From Arthrobacter sp. Soc17.1.1.1 (GTDB lineage: Bacteria; Actinomycetota; Actinomycetes; Actinomycetales; Micrococcaceae), in NCBI RefSeq assembly GCF_036867195.1, contig NZ_JBAJII010000001.1, positions 2,790,001-2,854,000 on the forward strand: a stretch of DNA of 64,000 nucleotides. Direction: 5' to 3'. The position numbers and the translations under genes were made by a program. A model generated the notes under the pieces. The model had not been told where the DNA came from and did not search any database. It saw only the letters and a list, made by a program, of their open reading frames with translations. Below are positions 1 to 8,510 of the stretch, one piece after another. Within the stretch, counting starts at the first letter, position 1; every line of letters begins with the position of its first letter.

Positions 1-45
1 CACGTCGCCGAGCAGGACGTCGAACTCGATGAACCCGATCCACAT
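1..45 (-). CDS. DUF503 family protein, N-terminal fragment
   Basis: Only the first 15 codons are inside the window; the gene runs off the left edge. They read MWIGFIEFDVLLGDV, which matches the conserved start of the small DUF503 proteins (about 95 residues, ferredoxin-like fold). In many bacteria these lie near rbfA/infB, but no such neighbour is visible here. No function is established for the family. The identification rests on a short but characteristic N-terminus. Confidence 0.6.
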   Translation of the reverse strand, partial: MWIGFIEFDVLLGDV

Positions 46-192
46 GGCCGTCCTGCCTGTCGTGTCGTGCCTGTCGTGCTGGTATTGCTGGTGCCGGTAG
101 GGCCCGCTCCGACGAGCCTACGTCGAGTGACGTGCGTCAGGGGAGGTGTGCCAGGAAAGGTGTGCCAGTGCGAGCGCGTCAGGGCGAGCGCG

Positions 193-1209
193 TCAGGCCG
201 AGTCGCGCCAGACGACCGTGGTGTCGAGTACCTGCACCGGACTCGGCAGGCCCCGGATCTGCGCCAGCACGAGCTCGGCCGCGGTGCTGCCCAGCAGGTC
301 CGCGGGCTGCTTGACGGTGGAGAGCTGCGGCCGGGTCCTCAGCGCCCAGCTGCTGTCGTCGAACCCGACGATCCCGACGTCGTCGGGCACCTTGCGTCCC
401 GACTCCTGGAGGGCGGTCATCGCACCTGCGGCCACGGCGTCCGACGCGGCGAAGACACCGTCGATCTCCGGGCAGCGCCGCAGCAACTCCTGCATGCCCT
501 CCAGTCCGGCCGCGTAGGTGTAGAGCGGGTACTCCACCACCAGCGAGGCGTCGAACCGCCCGCCCATGGCGTCCCGGAATCCCGTGAACCGGTCGTGGCC
601 GGAGTCGCGGTCCAGGGCGCTCGCGATCATGCCGATCCGCCGCCGGCCGGTGGCGATGAGCCGCTCGGTGATGGCGAAGGCCGCCGCCACGTTGTCGATG
701 GCCACGTAGGGCAGGTCGGGGGTGCCGGGCGGATGGCCGACGAAGGCCGCGGGGACGCCGATGTCGCGGACCGCGGAGGCGATGGGGTCCGACGCGCGAG
801 CGGAGACGATCACCGCGCCGTCGACGAGCCCGCCACGGAGGTAGTCCGCGACCCGGCGGCTGTCCCGGTCCGAGTCGATGATGAGGGAGACCAGCTGGTA
901 GTCGGCCTTGGACAGCACCTCGTTGGCTCCGAGGAGGATCGAGCCGATGTTCGGGTCCTCGAACAGGAGCGAATGCGGTTCGTGGATGATCAGGGCGATC
1001 GCGCGTGATTCCTGCGTGACCAGGTTCCTGGCCGCGGAGTTGCGCACGTACCCCACCCGGGCGATCGCGTCCTCCACGGCGATGCGGGCCTCGTCCGAGA
1101 CGTAGCGCTCGCCGTTGACGACCCGCGACACCGTTCCCCGCGAGAGCCCGGCCGCGGTCGCGACGTCGTTGATGGTCGCCCGGCGGTTCCGGGTGCGCGT
1201 CGGGGGCAT
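193..1209 (-). CDS. LacI-family transcriptional regulator
   Basis: A 338-residue protein with the usual LacI layout: an N-terminal helix-turn-helix at about residues 12-33 (TINDVATAAGLSRGTVSRVV) and hinge helix, then a periplasmic-binding-protein-like sensor domain to the C-terminus (GVDG-type motif CPEIDGVFAASDAVAAGAM, and VGIVGFDDSSWA near the end). Such proteins bind short CG-centred palindromes and release them on binding a sugar. No sugar gene is directly adjacent. The nearest candidate target is the GH42 operon about 7 kb to the right, which carries two LacI-type operators; that link is inference only. The start at 1209 gives the normal length before the HTH. Confidence 0.92.
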   Translation of the reverse strand: MPPTRTRNRRATINDVATAAGLSRGTVSRVVNGERYVSDEARIAVEDAIARVGYVRNSAARNLVTQESRAIALIIHEPHSLLFEDPNIGSILLGANEVLSKADYQLVSLIIDSDRDSRRVADYLRGGLVDGAVIVSARASDPIASAVRDIGVPAAFVGHPPGTPDLPYVAIDNVAAAFAITERLIATGRRRIGMIASALDRDSGHDRFTGFRDAMGGRFDASLVVEYPLYTYAAGLEGMQELLRRCPEIDGVFAASDAVAAGAMTALQESGRKVPDDVGIVGFDDSSWALRTRPQLSTVKQPADLLGSTAAELVLAQIRGLPSPVQVLDTTVVWRDSA

Positions 1210-1632
1210 ATCTGTACTGTAGCCGAGCCCCCGCGGGCCCTCCGCGCGGGAAATGCCGGGAGGGCGTACTGTGGGAGTAGTTGTCTAGAAGAAGGCGGCT
1301 GTCTTCGGTTCTTCTCTTCGCCGCCTCGCCTCCCGCCGGGTGCGCAACAGCAGAGCACCATCCCCGAAAGGGGCGTGCATCATGAACAACCAGGAAGCTT
1401 CTTCCCCCCAGCCGCCCGCAGGCGCTCCGCCGACCCCGGCTCCCGCCACGTGTCCGCGTACCGGCCCGCGTCCGCCCTCCTGACCATCCCCGCAGTCCCT
1501 GTGGCGCCTCCGCGCCCCGACGCAGCAATGCCCACCAGCGCATCAGCTCCGCACCGACCGCCTCGAGCGAGTCGTCCCCGGCCGGCCACACCCCTCCCCG
1601 GCCCCGCGTCCCAGACACCGCAAAGGACCACC
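1210..1632. other. Intergenic region, LacI upstream side
   Basis: This 423-bp gap holds the upstream region of the LacI-type gene (-) and of the hypothetical gene at 1633 (+). I saw no convincing -35/-10 pair. A Shine-Dalgarno-like AAAGGGG at 1367-1373 precedes a short frame at 1382-1483, listed separately. No RNA gene or long repeat was found. Confidence 0.5.
1382..1483 (+). CDS. possible short ORF or decayed N-terminus (33 aa)
   Basis: ATG with a well-placed AAAGGGG ribosome-binding site 8 bp upstream opens a 33-codon frame beginning MNNQEASSPQPPAGAPPTPA. Proline/alanine-rich starts like this are common in actinobacterial membrane proteins with DUF4190 or TM2 domains, but here a TGA ends the frame before any membrane segment. 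It may be a real micro-ORF, a remnant of a broken gene, or chance. Evidence is limited to the ribosome-binding site and composition. Confidence 0.25.
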   Translation: MNNQEASSPQPPAGAPPTPAPATCPRTGPRPPS

Positions 1633-2007
1633 ATGCCGCACCACATCGAAGAGTTCATCCGGCAGTGCATCACCGTCACCGCCGACGGTTCCCTCGTATC
1701 CGCCGACGAGGTCGAGGGCCTGTACCAGCACTGGCTCTCCCTGCGGACCGCCCCCACTCCCCTCACCTCCATCACGACCACGGATCTGGAGGACCTGGAG
1801 GCCGACGACGACAGCCCGCTCCTCGACGCCCTCCGCAGCGGCGGGGCGGGGACGGTGCAGAACGACGGCGTCGAGTACCTCGAGGGCCTCGTCCTGACGG
1901 GCCCGGTCGTGGCAGACTTCATCCTGTCCTGCGACTTCGCGGGAGTCTGGGGCCAGCCCGACCCCCGCGAACTCGCCCTGATCCGGGACGTCGCGTCCGT
2001 CTCGTAG
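1633..2007 (+). CDS. hypothetical protein (124 aa)
   Basis: I do not recognise this protein with certainty. The frame stays open upstream to 1375, but ATG 1633 has an AAAGGA site at 1623-1628, and the sequence upstream looks non-coding (Arg/Pro-rich). The product is acidic. Its first 45 residues (IEEFIRQCITVTADGSLVSADEVEGLYQHW) resemble the small winged-helix found at the C-terminus of phage P4-type primases and D5-like proteins; the rest has no clear relative. There is no membrane segment or signal peptide. It sits 35 bp before the YbaK-type gene on the same strand and may be co-transcribed with it. Confidence 0.6.
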   Translation: MPHHIEEFIRQCITVTADGSLVSADEVEGLYQHWLSLRTAPTPLTSITTTDLEDLEADDDSPLLDALRSGGAGTVQNDGVEYLEGLVLTGPVVADFILSCDFAGVWGQPDPRELALIRDVASVS

Positions 2008-2042
2008 AGCCCGGTTGATCCGCGGAACGGAAGGGAGGTGCC

Positions 2043-2537
2043 GTGGGGAGGAAGCCTGCGGGCCCCCGCAGTACCCCTGCGCTCCTCGCGCTCTCCGCGG
2101 CCGGCATCGCCTTCACCGCCCGCCCCTACGAGCACGAGCAGGGCGCCTCCTCGTACGGGCTGGAGGCCGCCTCCGCCCTGGGTGCGCCCCCTGCGCAGGT
2201 GTTCAAGACCCTGATGGCCAGCGTCGACGGCTCCCTCGTGGCCGCCGTCGTGCCCGTCACGGGATCGCTGGACCTGAAGGCGCTGGCCTCCGCCCTCGGC
2301 GGGCGGAAGGCGGCGATGGCGGACCCCGCGGTGGCGCAGCGGCGCACCGGATACGTCCTCGGCGGTATCTCACCGCTGGGGCAGCGCCACCCCTCCCCCG
2401 TGATCGTCGACCGGTCCGCCCTGCGACATCCGACGGTCTTCGTCTCGGGCGGCCAGCGCGGCCTGGACATCGAACTGGCGCCCGAGGACCTGGTCCGAGC
2501 GACGCAGGCCCTCACCGCTCCCATCGCGGGCGCATGA
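2043..2537 (+). CDS. ybaK: YbaK/EbsC-family Cys-tRNA(Pro) deacylase
   Basis: A 164-residue protein starting at GTG, with the YbaK fold throughout. The family hydrolyses Cys-tRNA(Pro) formed by prolyl-tRNA synthetase error and acts in trans in the cytoplasm. Supporting motifs are FKTL near residues 54-57, containing the lysine expected for the deacylase site, and TGYVLGGISPLG at about 102-113, the conserved substrate loop. The length matches free-standing YbaK (about 155-165). It is followed after 25 bp by a GNAT gene on the same strand. Confidence 0.9.
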   Translation: MGRKPAGPRSTPALLALSAAGIAFTARPYEHEQGASSYGLEAASALGAPPAQVFKTLMASVDGSLVAAVVPVTGSLDLKALASALGGRKAAMADPAVAQRRTGYVLGGISPLGQRHPSPVIVDRSALRHPTVFVSGGQRGLDIELAPEDLVRATQALTAPIAGA

Positions 2538-2562
2538 CGGACCGCCGGGCTAGCGGGGCACC

Positions 2563-2982
2563 GTGAGAGTCACCGCCGCCGACGTCCCCCTCGCCGAGGC
2601 GCTCGCGCTCTATGAAGCCGTCGGCTGGACGGCGTACACGCGCGAGCCCGACCGGCTCGCGCGCAGCCTCGCCGGCTCGCACCTGGTCCTCACGGCCCGG
2701 GACGACGACGGCACACTGCTCGGACTGGCGCGCACGATCTCCGACGGCGAGTCGATCTGCTACCTCCAGGACATCCTGGTCCGCCCGGACGCACAGCGTC
2801 GCGGCGTCGGCCGCTCTCTCGTGCAGGAGATCCAGCGGCGCTACAGCCACTGCATGTTCGTGGCGCTGAGCACCGATGCCGAGGACACCCCGGACGCGGG
2901 GAAGTCGCACCCCTTCTACCGCTCCCTGGGCTTCCGCCCGCACGGCGCCCTCGGGCTCGCCGCGTTCGGCTACCGACCCTGA
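2563..2982 (+). CDS. GNAT-family N-acetyltransferase
   Basis: A 139-residue, single-domain GNAT. The acetyl-CoA pyrophosphate-binding loop is RPDAQRRGVGRSLV at about residues 74-88, preceded by the beta-strand YLQDILV, and the C-terminal motif HPFYRSLGF is typical of the fold. The N-terminus (ALYEAVGWTAYTREPD) is like many uncharacterised bacterial GNATs, so the substrate is unknown. GTG start. It probably shares a transcript with the YbaK-type gene 25 bp upstream. It converges on the PhzF-like gene. Confidence 0.88.
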   Translation: MRVTAADVPLAEALALYEAVGWTAYTREPDRLARSLAGSHLVLTARDDDGTLLGLARTISDGESICYLQDILVRPDAQRRGVGRSLVQEIQRRYSHCMFVALSTDAEDTPDAGKSHPFYRSLGFRPHGALGLAAFGYRP

Positions 2983-3072
2983 GCCGGCAGGCGCCCGGGG
3001 CACACCGCCAGGCGTCCGGCGGCTGACCGCCCACCGGCTACCACCGGCTGCCACTCCGCTGCTAGCCGTCTG

Positions 3073-3909
3073 CTACCCGTCGATCCGCACCGCTCCGCCC
3101 GAGACCGTCAGGCCACCGGATGGCGGGACGTCCACGGTGATGACGGACGGCCGGCCCACCTGCGCGCCCTGGTACACCGTGATCGTGGCCGGCGGCGCGA
3201 GCTCGGCCCGCGCACGGAGGTACGCCCCGAGCGACGCCGCGGCGGATCCGGTGGCTGGATCCTCGCGGACCCCGCCGGGCGGGAAGGGGTTGCGGGCCTC
3301 GAAGACACGCGGGGACAGCCGATGCACCACGGCGACCGTCGCACCCCAGCCCTCCGCCGCCATCAGCTCCCTGAGGCCGTCGAAGTCGTAGTCGAGGGCC
3401 GTGAGCGTCGCGGTGTCGCGGACCGGCACGATCGGATGGATGTTGCCGGCGAAGGACAGCATCAGGGGCAGATCCCCGTCGAGGTCCTCCTCGCGGAGGC
3501 GGAGGTGGTGCAGGAGCTGCGTCCGGACCGCAGGGTCGATCGCATCGACCCACGGCTCGACGGTCACGAGGGACGCGACCAGGCGGTCCGCCACCCTGCC
3601 GGTGCTGAGTTCGAGCGGGCCCACCGGTGTGGCCAGCACCAGCGTCGCCGGCCCCTCCCGCTCGGCGAGCGCGACGCCGGTGGCGATCGTCGCGTGCCCG
3701 CAGAACGGGATCTCCGCCTCGGGTGCGAAGTACCGGATCGCCGCGCCGCCCGGGCTCCTGGCCGACACGAAGGCACTCTCGGCGTAGCCGAGGTCGGCAG
3801 CGATGGCCTGCATCTGCGTGGCCGTCAGGTCGTCGGCGTCGAGCACCACACCGGCGGGGTTGCCGCCGTCGGGCCGGTCGGTGAATGCCGCGTAGCGCAG
3901 GATCTCCAT
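3073..3909 (-). CDS. PhzF-family isomerase/epimerase
   Basis: A 278-residue protein with the two-lobed PhzF (diaminopimelate-epimerase-like) fold. Visible motifs are GNPAGVV at residues 16-22, GYAESAFV with the catalytic glutamate at about residue 44, IPFCGHATIATG at about 68-78, and DPATGSAAASLG near the C-terminus. PhzF itself isomerises a phenazine precursor, but no other phenazine gene is present, so this is better called a PhzF-like isomerase of unknown substrate. It stands between a convergent GNAT and an APC permease on the same strand, 31 bp upstream. Confidence 0.9.
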   Translation of the reverse strand: MEILRYAAFTDRPDGGNPAGVVLDADDLTATQMQAIAADLGYAESAFVSARSPGGAAIRYFAPEAEIPFCGHATIATGVALAEREGPATLVLATPVGPLELSTGRVADRLVASLVTVEPWVDAIDPAVRTQLLHHLRLREEDLDGDLPLMLSFAGNIHPIVPVRDTATLTALDYDFDGLRELMAAEGWGATVAVVHRLSPRVFEARNPFPPGGVREDPATGSAAASLGAYLRARAELAPPATITVYQGAQVGRPSVITVDVPPSGGLTVSGGAVRIDG

Positions 3910-3940
3910 GACGCGATGCTAGCGTCCCCGCGGCGCCTGA

Positions 3941-5395
3941 TCAGCCGTCGATCGCCGTCAGGTCCCCTGCCTGGGTGTTGGTCCTCTTGTTGACGAACCA
4001 CGTGATGAGCCACAGCACCACGCCGATCACCATGAGGCCGCCGGCGATCTGGTACTGGACGACGTCGCGCCCCACCCAGGGACCGGCGAGGAACGCGCAC
4101 AGCAGCGCGGCCACGATGGGCAGCGGACCGGGGGACGTGAAGAACACCTTCCGGTTGACGTCCCGCTTGCGGCGCAGCACCACGCAGGCGACATTGACCA
4201 CCGTGAACACGCACAGGAGCAGGAAGGCCGTGGTCCCCGAGAGGTTGGCCACGATGTTGCTGTCCGGGTCGCTGGTCACGTAGAGGATCAGGCCGAGGGC
4301 GAGGATCGTGGAGAAGGCGATGCCGGCCCACGGGGTGCAGCGGACGGGGAGCACCTTGGCGAGCGGGCGGGGCAGCACGCCCTGCCGCGCCATGCCGTAG
4401 ATCAGGCGGCTCGCCATCAGCATGTTGATCAGGGCCGTGTTCGCGACGGCGAAGACGGCGAGGAACGGGAAGATCCTGTCGATCGGGAAGTCGGGCGACC
4501 CCTTGTGGACCACCTCGAGCAGCGCGGCGCCCTCGGACTCCCGGATGCCCTCCAGTTCGGTGGGGCTGAGCACCGTGACCACGGAGATCGCGACCAGCAT
4601 GTAGAAGATGACGGCGATCCCCAGGCCCGTGAGCATGGTGCGGGGGAAGATGCGCTCGGGGTTCTGCGTCTCCTCCACCATGTTCACGGAGTCCTCGAAA
4701 CCCACCATGGCGAAGAACGCGATCGACGTCGCCGCAGTCACCGCGAGGAAGAGCCCCTTGTCCTGGTAGTCGGTGAACACGAAGACCTCGCCGATGTTGC
4801 CGTTGCCCTGCGCCATCACGAGGAAGCCGACCCCGATCACGATGCACAGGGCGGTGACCTCCACGAGGGTCAGCACCACGTTGAACTTGACGCTCTCACC
4901 GACACCGCGCAGGTTGATCACGGCCAGGAGCAGCATGAACCCGAGCGCGACGGCGGTGATCACGCCCTGGCCGGGCATGTCCATCCACCCGTTCACCTCG
5001 AGGCCGCCGAAGAAGTTCTGGGCGAGCACGTTGGCCGAGGTGGCGGCGCTCGTGATGCCGGAGCAGACGACCGCGAACGCCACCAGGAAGGTGACGAAGT
5101 GGATGCCGAAGGCCTTGTGGGCGTAGAGGGCGGCGCCCGCGGCCTGCGGGTACTGGGTGACGAGTTCGAGGTAGGAGAACGCGGTCATCGTCGCCACGAT
5201 GAAGGCCAGCAGGAACGGCAGCCAGACCAGGCCGCCGACCGTCCCGGCCATGGTGCCCGTCACGGCGTAGACACCGGCCCCCAGGATGTCGCCGACGATG
5301 AACAAGAGGAGCAGTTTCGGCCCGAGGACCCGTTTCAGCTCCGGTTCCCCGGTCGAGGTCGATGCATCGGACACATGCTCTGCAGAAGTACTCAT
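3941..5395 (-). CDS. APC-superfamily amino-acid permease
   Basis: A 484-residue inner-membrane transporter with about 12 hydrophobic segments. The first one contains GDILGAGVYAVTG, the APC-superfamily substrate/ion-binding break, and GFEDSVNMVEE is the conserved TM6-loop motif. It is most like bacterial basic or branched amino-acid permeases without a named substrate. The soluble N-terminus (about 25 residues) is Ser/Thr-rich. The PhzF-like gene follows 31 bp downstream on the same strand and may be co-transcribed. The 171 bp upstream, shared with the divergent glyoxalase-like gene, includes a short T-rich tract. Confidence 0.92.
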   Translation of the reverse strand: MSTSAEHVSDASTSTGEPELKRVLGPKLLLLFIVGDILGAGVYAVTGTMAGTVGGLVWLPFLLAFIVATMTAFSYLELVTQYPQAAGAALYAHKAFGIHFVTFLVAFAVVCSGITSAATSANVLAQNFFGGLEVNGWMDMPGQGVITAVALGFMLLLAVINLRGVGESVKFNVVLTLVEVTALCIVIGVGFLVMAQGNGNIGEVFVFTDYQDKGLFLAVTAATSIAFFAMVGFEDSVNMVEETQNPERIFPRTMLTGLGIAVIFYMLVAISVVTVLSPTELEGIRESEGAALLEVVHKGSPDFPIDRIFPFLAVFAVANTALINMLMASRLIYGMARQGVLPRPLAKVLPVRCTPWAGIAFSTILALGLILYVTSDPDSNIVANLSGTTAFLLLCVFTVVNVACVVLRRKRDVNRKVFFTSPGPLPIVAALLCAFLAGPWVGRDVVQYQIAGGLMVIGVVLWLITWFVNKRTNTQAGDLTAIDG

Positions 5396-5566
5396 GGTCG
5401 GCCTCCCCTGGGGTTTTCACCCTTACTGTTGACCTCTTCAGCCGGCTTCGCAAGGGGTGGACAGGAATACGTCGGGCACCGATGATTTACCGGGCGACCC
5501 CGCGTCGAACGGGTACAGGGCTCGCAAGGGCCGGATCACACACCCCACAGGAACAGGAGAACGGCC

Positions 5567-6013
5567 ATGGCCACCAACGTCTTCATCAACCTCCCCGTCA
5601 GCGACCTCGCGAGGTCCAAGGAGTTCTACACCAGCTTCGGCTGGACGCTGGATCCCAACTTCTCCAACGACGACGCCGGCGCGGTGACCATCAGCGACAC
5701 CATCTTCCTCATGATCCTCACCCACCAGCACTGGGCGCAGTTCACGGACAAGCCGGTGGCGGACGCCCACGCCACCTCCGCCGTCATCAACGCGATCAGC
5801 GTCGACGCGCCGGAGGACATCGACTCCCTCGTCGACCGGGCGGTCACGGCCGGCGCGGCGGAGGGCAAGGCCCAGGACCTCGGCTTCATGCGCTCGCGCT
5901 CCTTCTCCGACCCGGACGGGCACGCCTGGGAAGTGATGTGGATGGACCCCATCGCCCAGACCGGTGACTGGGAGGCCGTCCAGGCCAAGTACGGCGACCA
6001 GCAGCCGGCCTGA
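5567..6013 (+). CDS. VOC/glyoxalase-superfamily protein
   Basis: A 148-residue protein with the paired beta-alpha-beta-beta-beta modules of the vicinal-oxygen-chelate superfamily. The N-terminus MATNVFINLPVSDLARSKEF and the C-terminal SFSDPDGHAWEVMWMDP are diagnostic; the histidine and glutamate in GHAWE are candidate metal ligands. It resembles the YwnB/PA2721-type 'lactoylglutathione lyase-like' proteins, whose substrates are mostly unknown. A good AACAGGAGAA site lies just upstream of the ATG. The next gene (mycothiol-dependent family) starts 52 bp downstream. Confidence 0.9.
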   Translation: MATNVFINLPVSDLARSKEFYTSFGWTLDPNFSNDDAGAVTISDTIFLMILTHQHWAQFTDKPVADAHATSAVINAISVDAPEDIDSLVDRAVTAGAAEGKAQDLGFMRSRSFSDPDGHAWEVMWMDPIAQTGDWEAVQAKYGDQQPA

Positions 6014-6065
6014 CCCCGGGATCCCTCGTGATCAGCATGCTCCGGGCCCCGTGGGAAGGACGCGC

Positions 6066-6710
6066 ATGATCAGCCCGACCGATGCCCTGTGGCAGGCGAT
6101 GCATGCGGAACGCGCGGCCCTGGCCCGGGACCTCGCGACCCTGACACCCGAGCAGTGGCGGGGCGCCACCCTGTGCGCCGGGTGGGACGTCGAGCACGTG
6201 ACGGCGCATCTCTCGGCCGCCGCGTCGGTGGGCCGGTGGCGGTGGATCAGGAGCATGCTGTCCGCCGGGTTCCGGCCCGACGTGCACAACCGGCGCCGGC
6301 TGGCGGAACACCTCGGCGCGTCGCCCGCCGGGACCCTCGCCCGGTTCCACGACGTCGTCGGTCTGTCCGTCGCACCGTCGTCCGACCTCCCCGCGTACCT
6401 CGGGGAGGTCGTGGTGCACGCACAGGACATCCGGCGGCCCCTCGGCATCACCACCAGCCCGGGCACCGACGCGCTGCTGCCCGTCGCGGAGTTCTTCGTG
6501 GCCCGGAACTTCACCGTCCCCAGCCGCCGCACCGCCGCAGGTCTCCGGCTCGTCGCCACCGATGCCCCCTTCGAGGCGGGCGACGGGCCGGAGGTGCGGG
6601 GACCGCTGGTCGCCCTCGTGATGTGCCTCGCCGGCCGGGCAGCGTACCTCGACGACCTCGACGGGCCGGGCGTACCGGTGCTGGCGGGACGGATCCTGCC
6701 CGCCGGCTGA
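6066..6710 (+). CDS. DinB-like, mycothiol-dependent maleylpyruvate isomerase family protein
   Basis: A 214-residue protein of the MDMPI/DinB four-helix family (TIGR03083 type), whose members use mycothiol or a bound metal for isomerase or transferase reactions in the cytoplasm. The N-terminal segment CAGWDVEHVTAHL (about residues 37-49) carries the first metal-ligand histidine, and EVVVHAQDIRRPLG holds the second and third. The frame is open further upstream, but ATG 6066 begins the domain and lies clear of the upstream gene, with a GGAAGG-type site at about 6055. The substrate cannot be read from the sequence. Confidence 0.88.
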   Translation: MISPTDALWQAMHAERAALARDLATLTPEQWRGATLCAGWDVEHVTAHLSAAASVGRWRWIRSMLSAGFRPDVHNRRRLAEHLGASPAGTLARFHDVVGLSVAPSSDLPAYLGEVVVHAQDIRRPLGITTSPGTDALLPVAEFFVARNFTVPSRRTAAGLRLVATDAPFEAGDGPEVRGPLVALVMCLAGRAAYLDDLDGPGVPVLAGRILPAG

Positions 6711-6847
6711 GGAGCCCGGCGAGCCCCGTCCGCCGTCGGTCACCTGTCCTGTCCACGTGGTCCGTGCGGGCAGCGGCATGTCGGTTCCGAGCACGCCGTG
6801 GCGGTCGGGGCCGGTGGGATCCGGCCGGCCCCGGGTGCACGTGCAGC

Positions 6848-7582
6848 TCAGTCGGTCCGGGACGCCGCCGACCGGATGGCCTCGGCGAGGTCGCGGGGAC
6901 GGCTCCACATGGGCCAGTGCCCGGTCGGCATGTCGATGACGTCGAGATGCTCGATGGCCGCGACCTCGGCGAACACGGCATGGCCTCCGCGGGCCAGCTC
7001 CAGCACCTGGGCGCTCGGGATCGAGCAGCACACCAGGGTGGTCCGGACCGTGTGCCGGGCGTCGTTCGTGAGCTCGACGGGCTGGCGGAGCACCGGTCCG
7101 GGCTCGGGGACGGCCCGGGCCCGGAAACGCTCGAGCACCTCGGCGCTCAGGCCTTCGAGACTCGCCTGCTCCGCGAGGACGTCCAGGGCCGGCAGTGGAA
7201 GCTCCTCCACCTCCTGCGGGAGATCCGGGGCGAAAGCGCTTCCCGTCGCTGCAGGGCCGGAGTCGACCCACACCACCCGACGGACGAGCTCAGGGTGCCG
7301 GTCGAGGACGAGGCTGACGGGCCCGTTCGCCCCGCTGTGGGCGACGAGGGTAGCGGGCTCACCCGCCCCCAGTCGCGTGATGACGTCCAGGATCGCTGCG
7401 GCCTGATCGTCGAGAGTCCTCGCCGCACGCCCGGGGTCGTCCCTGTCGAGACCGGGAAGCGTCACCGCGACTGCACGGGAGTGGTCGGTCCTCAGGTGTT
7501 CGAGGACTTCGTCCCACGCCCAGGCGCCGAGCCAGTGGCCGGCGACGAGGATGATGATCGGACTGCCGGTAGTAGTTGTCAT
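6848..7582 (-). CDS. alpha/beta-hydrolase
   Basis: A 244-residue alpha/beta-hydrolase of the salicylate-esterase/EstC-like type. The oxyanion segment is VAGHWLGAWAWDEV (about residues 13-26), the nucleophile serine is residue 83 in AHSGANG (a relaxed nucleophile elbow), and the catalytic histidine is in MPTGHWPMW near residue 221. It has no signal peptide, so it acts in the cytoplasm. It is divergent from a YafY/WYL regulator with 73 bp between starts, which suggests that regulator controls it. The substrate is unknown. Confidence 0.9.
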   Translation of the reverse strand: MTTTTGSPIIILVAGHWLGAWAWDEVLEHLRTDHSRAVAVTLPGLDRDDPGRAARTLDDQAAAILDVITRLGAGEPATLVAHSGANGPVSLVLDRHPELVRRVVWVDSGPAATGSAFAPDLPQEVEELPLPALDVLAEQASLEGLSAEVLERFRARAVPEPGPVLRQPVELTNDARHTVRTTLVCCSIPSAQVLELARGGHAVFAEVAAIEHLDVIDMPTGHWPMWSRPRDLAEAIRSAASRTD

Positions 7583-7633
7583 GCCACTACCTTCGCGGGC
7601 GCCACGGCCAGCTGCATGTCACTATCTATGTCA
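7568..7633. promoter_or_regulatory. divergent control region with inverted and direct repeats
   Basis: Two repeat patterns lie between the hydrolase and the WYL regulator. An inverted repeat GGTAGT (7568-7573) / ACTACC (7586-7591) spans the hydrolase start codon, and ATGTCA occurs as a direct repeat at 7616-7621 and 7628-7633, 12 bp apart and close to the regulator start. Either could be the operator of the adjacent YafY-type regulator. This is inferred from position and symmetry. Confidence 0.4.
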
Positions 7634-7655
7634 TGAATCTGATCCGGGTTGGACG

Positions 7656-8354
7656 GTGAAGCGGGCAGAGCGCCTCCATGCGCTGTCCGAGATGCTGCGC
7701 CGCAACGGATCCCGGGGATGCTCCGCCGAGCGGCTGGCCAGGGAGTTCGGCGTGTCCGTGCGCACGGTCAAGAGGGATCTCGCCACGCTCGGCAACAGCG
7801 GCACGCCCGTCTGGTCGCGCCCGGGGCCGGGCGGTGGCTACGGACTTGCCGCAGGCGCGTCCCTGCCGCCCGTCAGCCTGTCCCCCGAGCAGGCCGTGGC
7901 GCTCCTGGCGGCCGTGTCCGCTGCGCCGGATGCCCCCTATGCCGACCTGGCACGGGCCGGGGTCCGGAAGATCCTGGACGTCCTCGATCCCGGGACCCGG
8001 GCTCGAGCACACGAGCTGGCCGGCCGCGTCTGGGTCGACGAGCCGCCCTCCCCGTCGCGCGCCATCCGCTCGGCACTCGAGGAGGCGATGGCCGATCAGC
8101 GGGTGGTCCGCATCCGCTACACCTCGGGAGACGGGACCACGACCACCCGGGACGTCGAGCCGGTGCTGTTCGCCTCCGCGAGCGGCCTATGGCACCTCGT
8201 CGGGTGGTGCCGGCTGCGCGACGCCATGCGCTGGTTCACCGTGTCGCGCATCGAGCGGGCCACCGTGACCAGGACGGCGTGCGGCAGCCATACGGTCCAC
8301 GAGGTCGGAGAACCCCCGCCGAACGCCAGACCGGTGCACGATCGGGGCATGTGA
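7656..8354 (+). CDS. YafY-type HTH/WYL transcriptional regulator
   Basis: A 232-residue regulator: an N-terminal HTH_11 domain (about residues 3-55, with SVRTVKRDLATL as recognition helix) and a C-terminal WYL-type ligand-sensing domain (about 140-215; the namesake motif reads GLWHLVGWC). The frame is open from 7551, but GTG 7656 starts directly at the conserved VKRAERLHALSEML and avoids overlap with the divergent hydrolase. WYL proteins of this size usually repress a neighbouring metabolic gene, here most likely the alpha/beta-hydrolase. Confidence 0.9.
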   Translation: MKRAERLHALSEMLRRNGSRGCSAERLAREFGVSVRTVKRDLATLGNSGTPVWSRPGPGGGYGLAAGASLPPVSLSPEQAVALLAAVSAAPDAPYADLARAGVRKILDVLDPGTRARAHELAGRVWVDEPPSPSRAIRSALEEAMADQRVVRIRYTSGDGTTTTRDVEPVLFASASGLWHLVGWCRLRDAMRWFTVSRIERATVTRTACGSHTVHEVGEPPPNARPVHDRGM

Positions 8355-8436
8355 GCCACCCGGTGGGCCCGTCCCGTCTGCACCCCTGACCGGAGCAGGG
8401 CCCCTCGCCCGACAGCTCCAGCACCTCCCACCGGCG

Positions 8437-8465
8437 TTGACACGCCGTGTGGCCCCCATTACTCT
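8437..8465 (+). promoter_or_regulatory. sigma70-type promoter of the GH42 operon
   Basis: TTGACA at 8437-8442, a 17-bp spacer and TACTCT at 8460-8465 form a near-consensus housekeeping promoter, the clearest in the window. Transcription would start near 8472, within the first LacI-type operator. Confidence 0.75.
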
Positions 8466-8478
8466 GGGAGCGTTCACA
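8465..8478. promoter_or_regulatory. LacI-type operator O1
   Basis: TGGGAGCGTTCACA is a CG-centred pseudo-palindrome of the LacI/GalR class. It begins at the last base of the -10 hexamer, so a bound repressor would block transcription start. It is nearly identical to the second copy at 8511. Confidence 0.65.
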
Positions 8479-8510
8479 CAATCTCGATGGAGAGCTCAGC
8501 CGCCCGTTTC

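Noticed and set aside
3073..3909. Phenazine biosynthesis locus
   Set aside because: Only a PhzF-like isomerase is present; no phzA-E or phzG genes accompany it.
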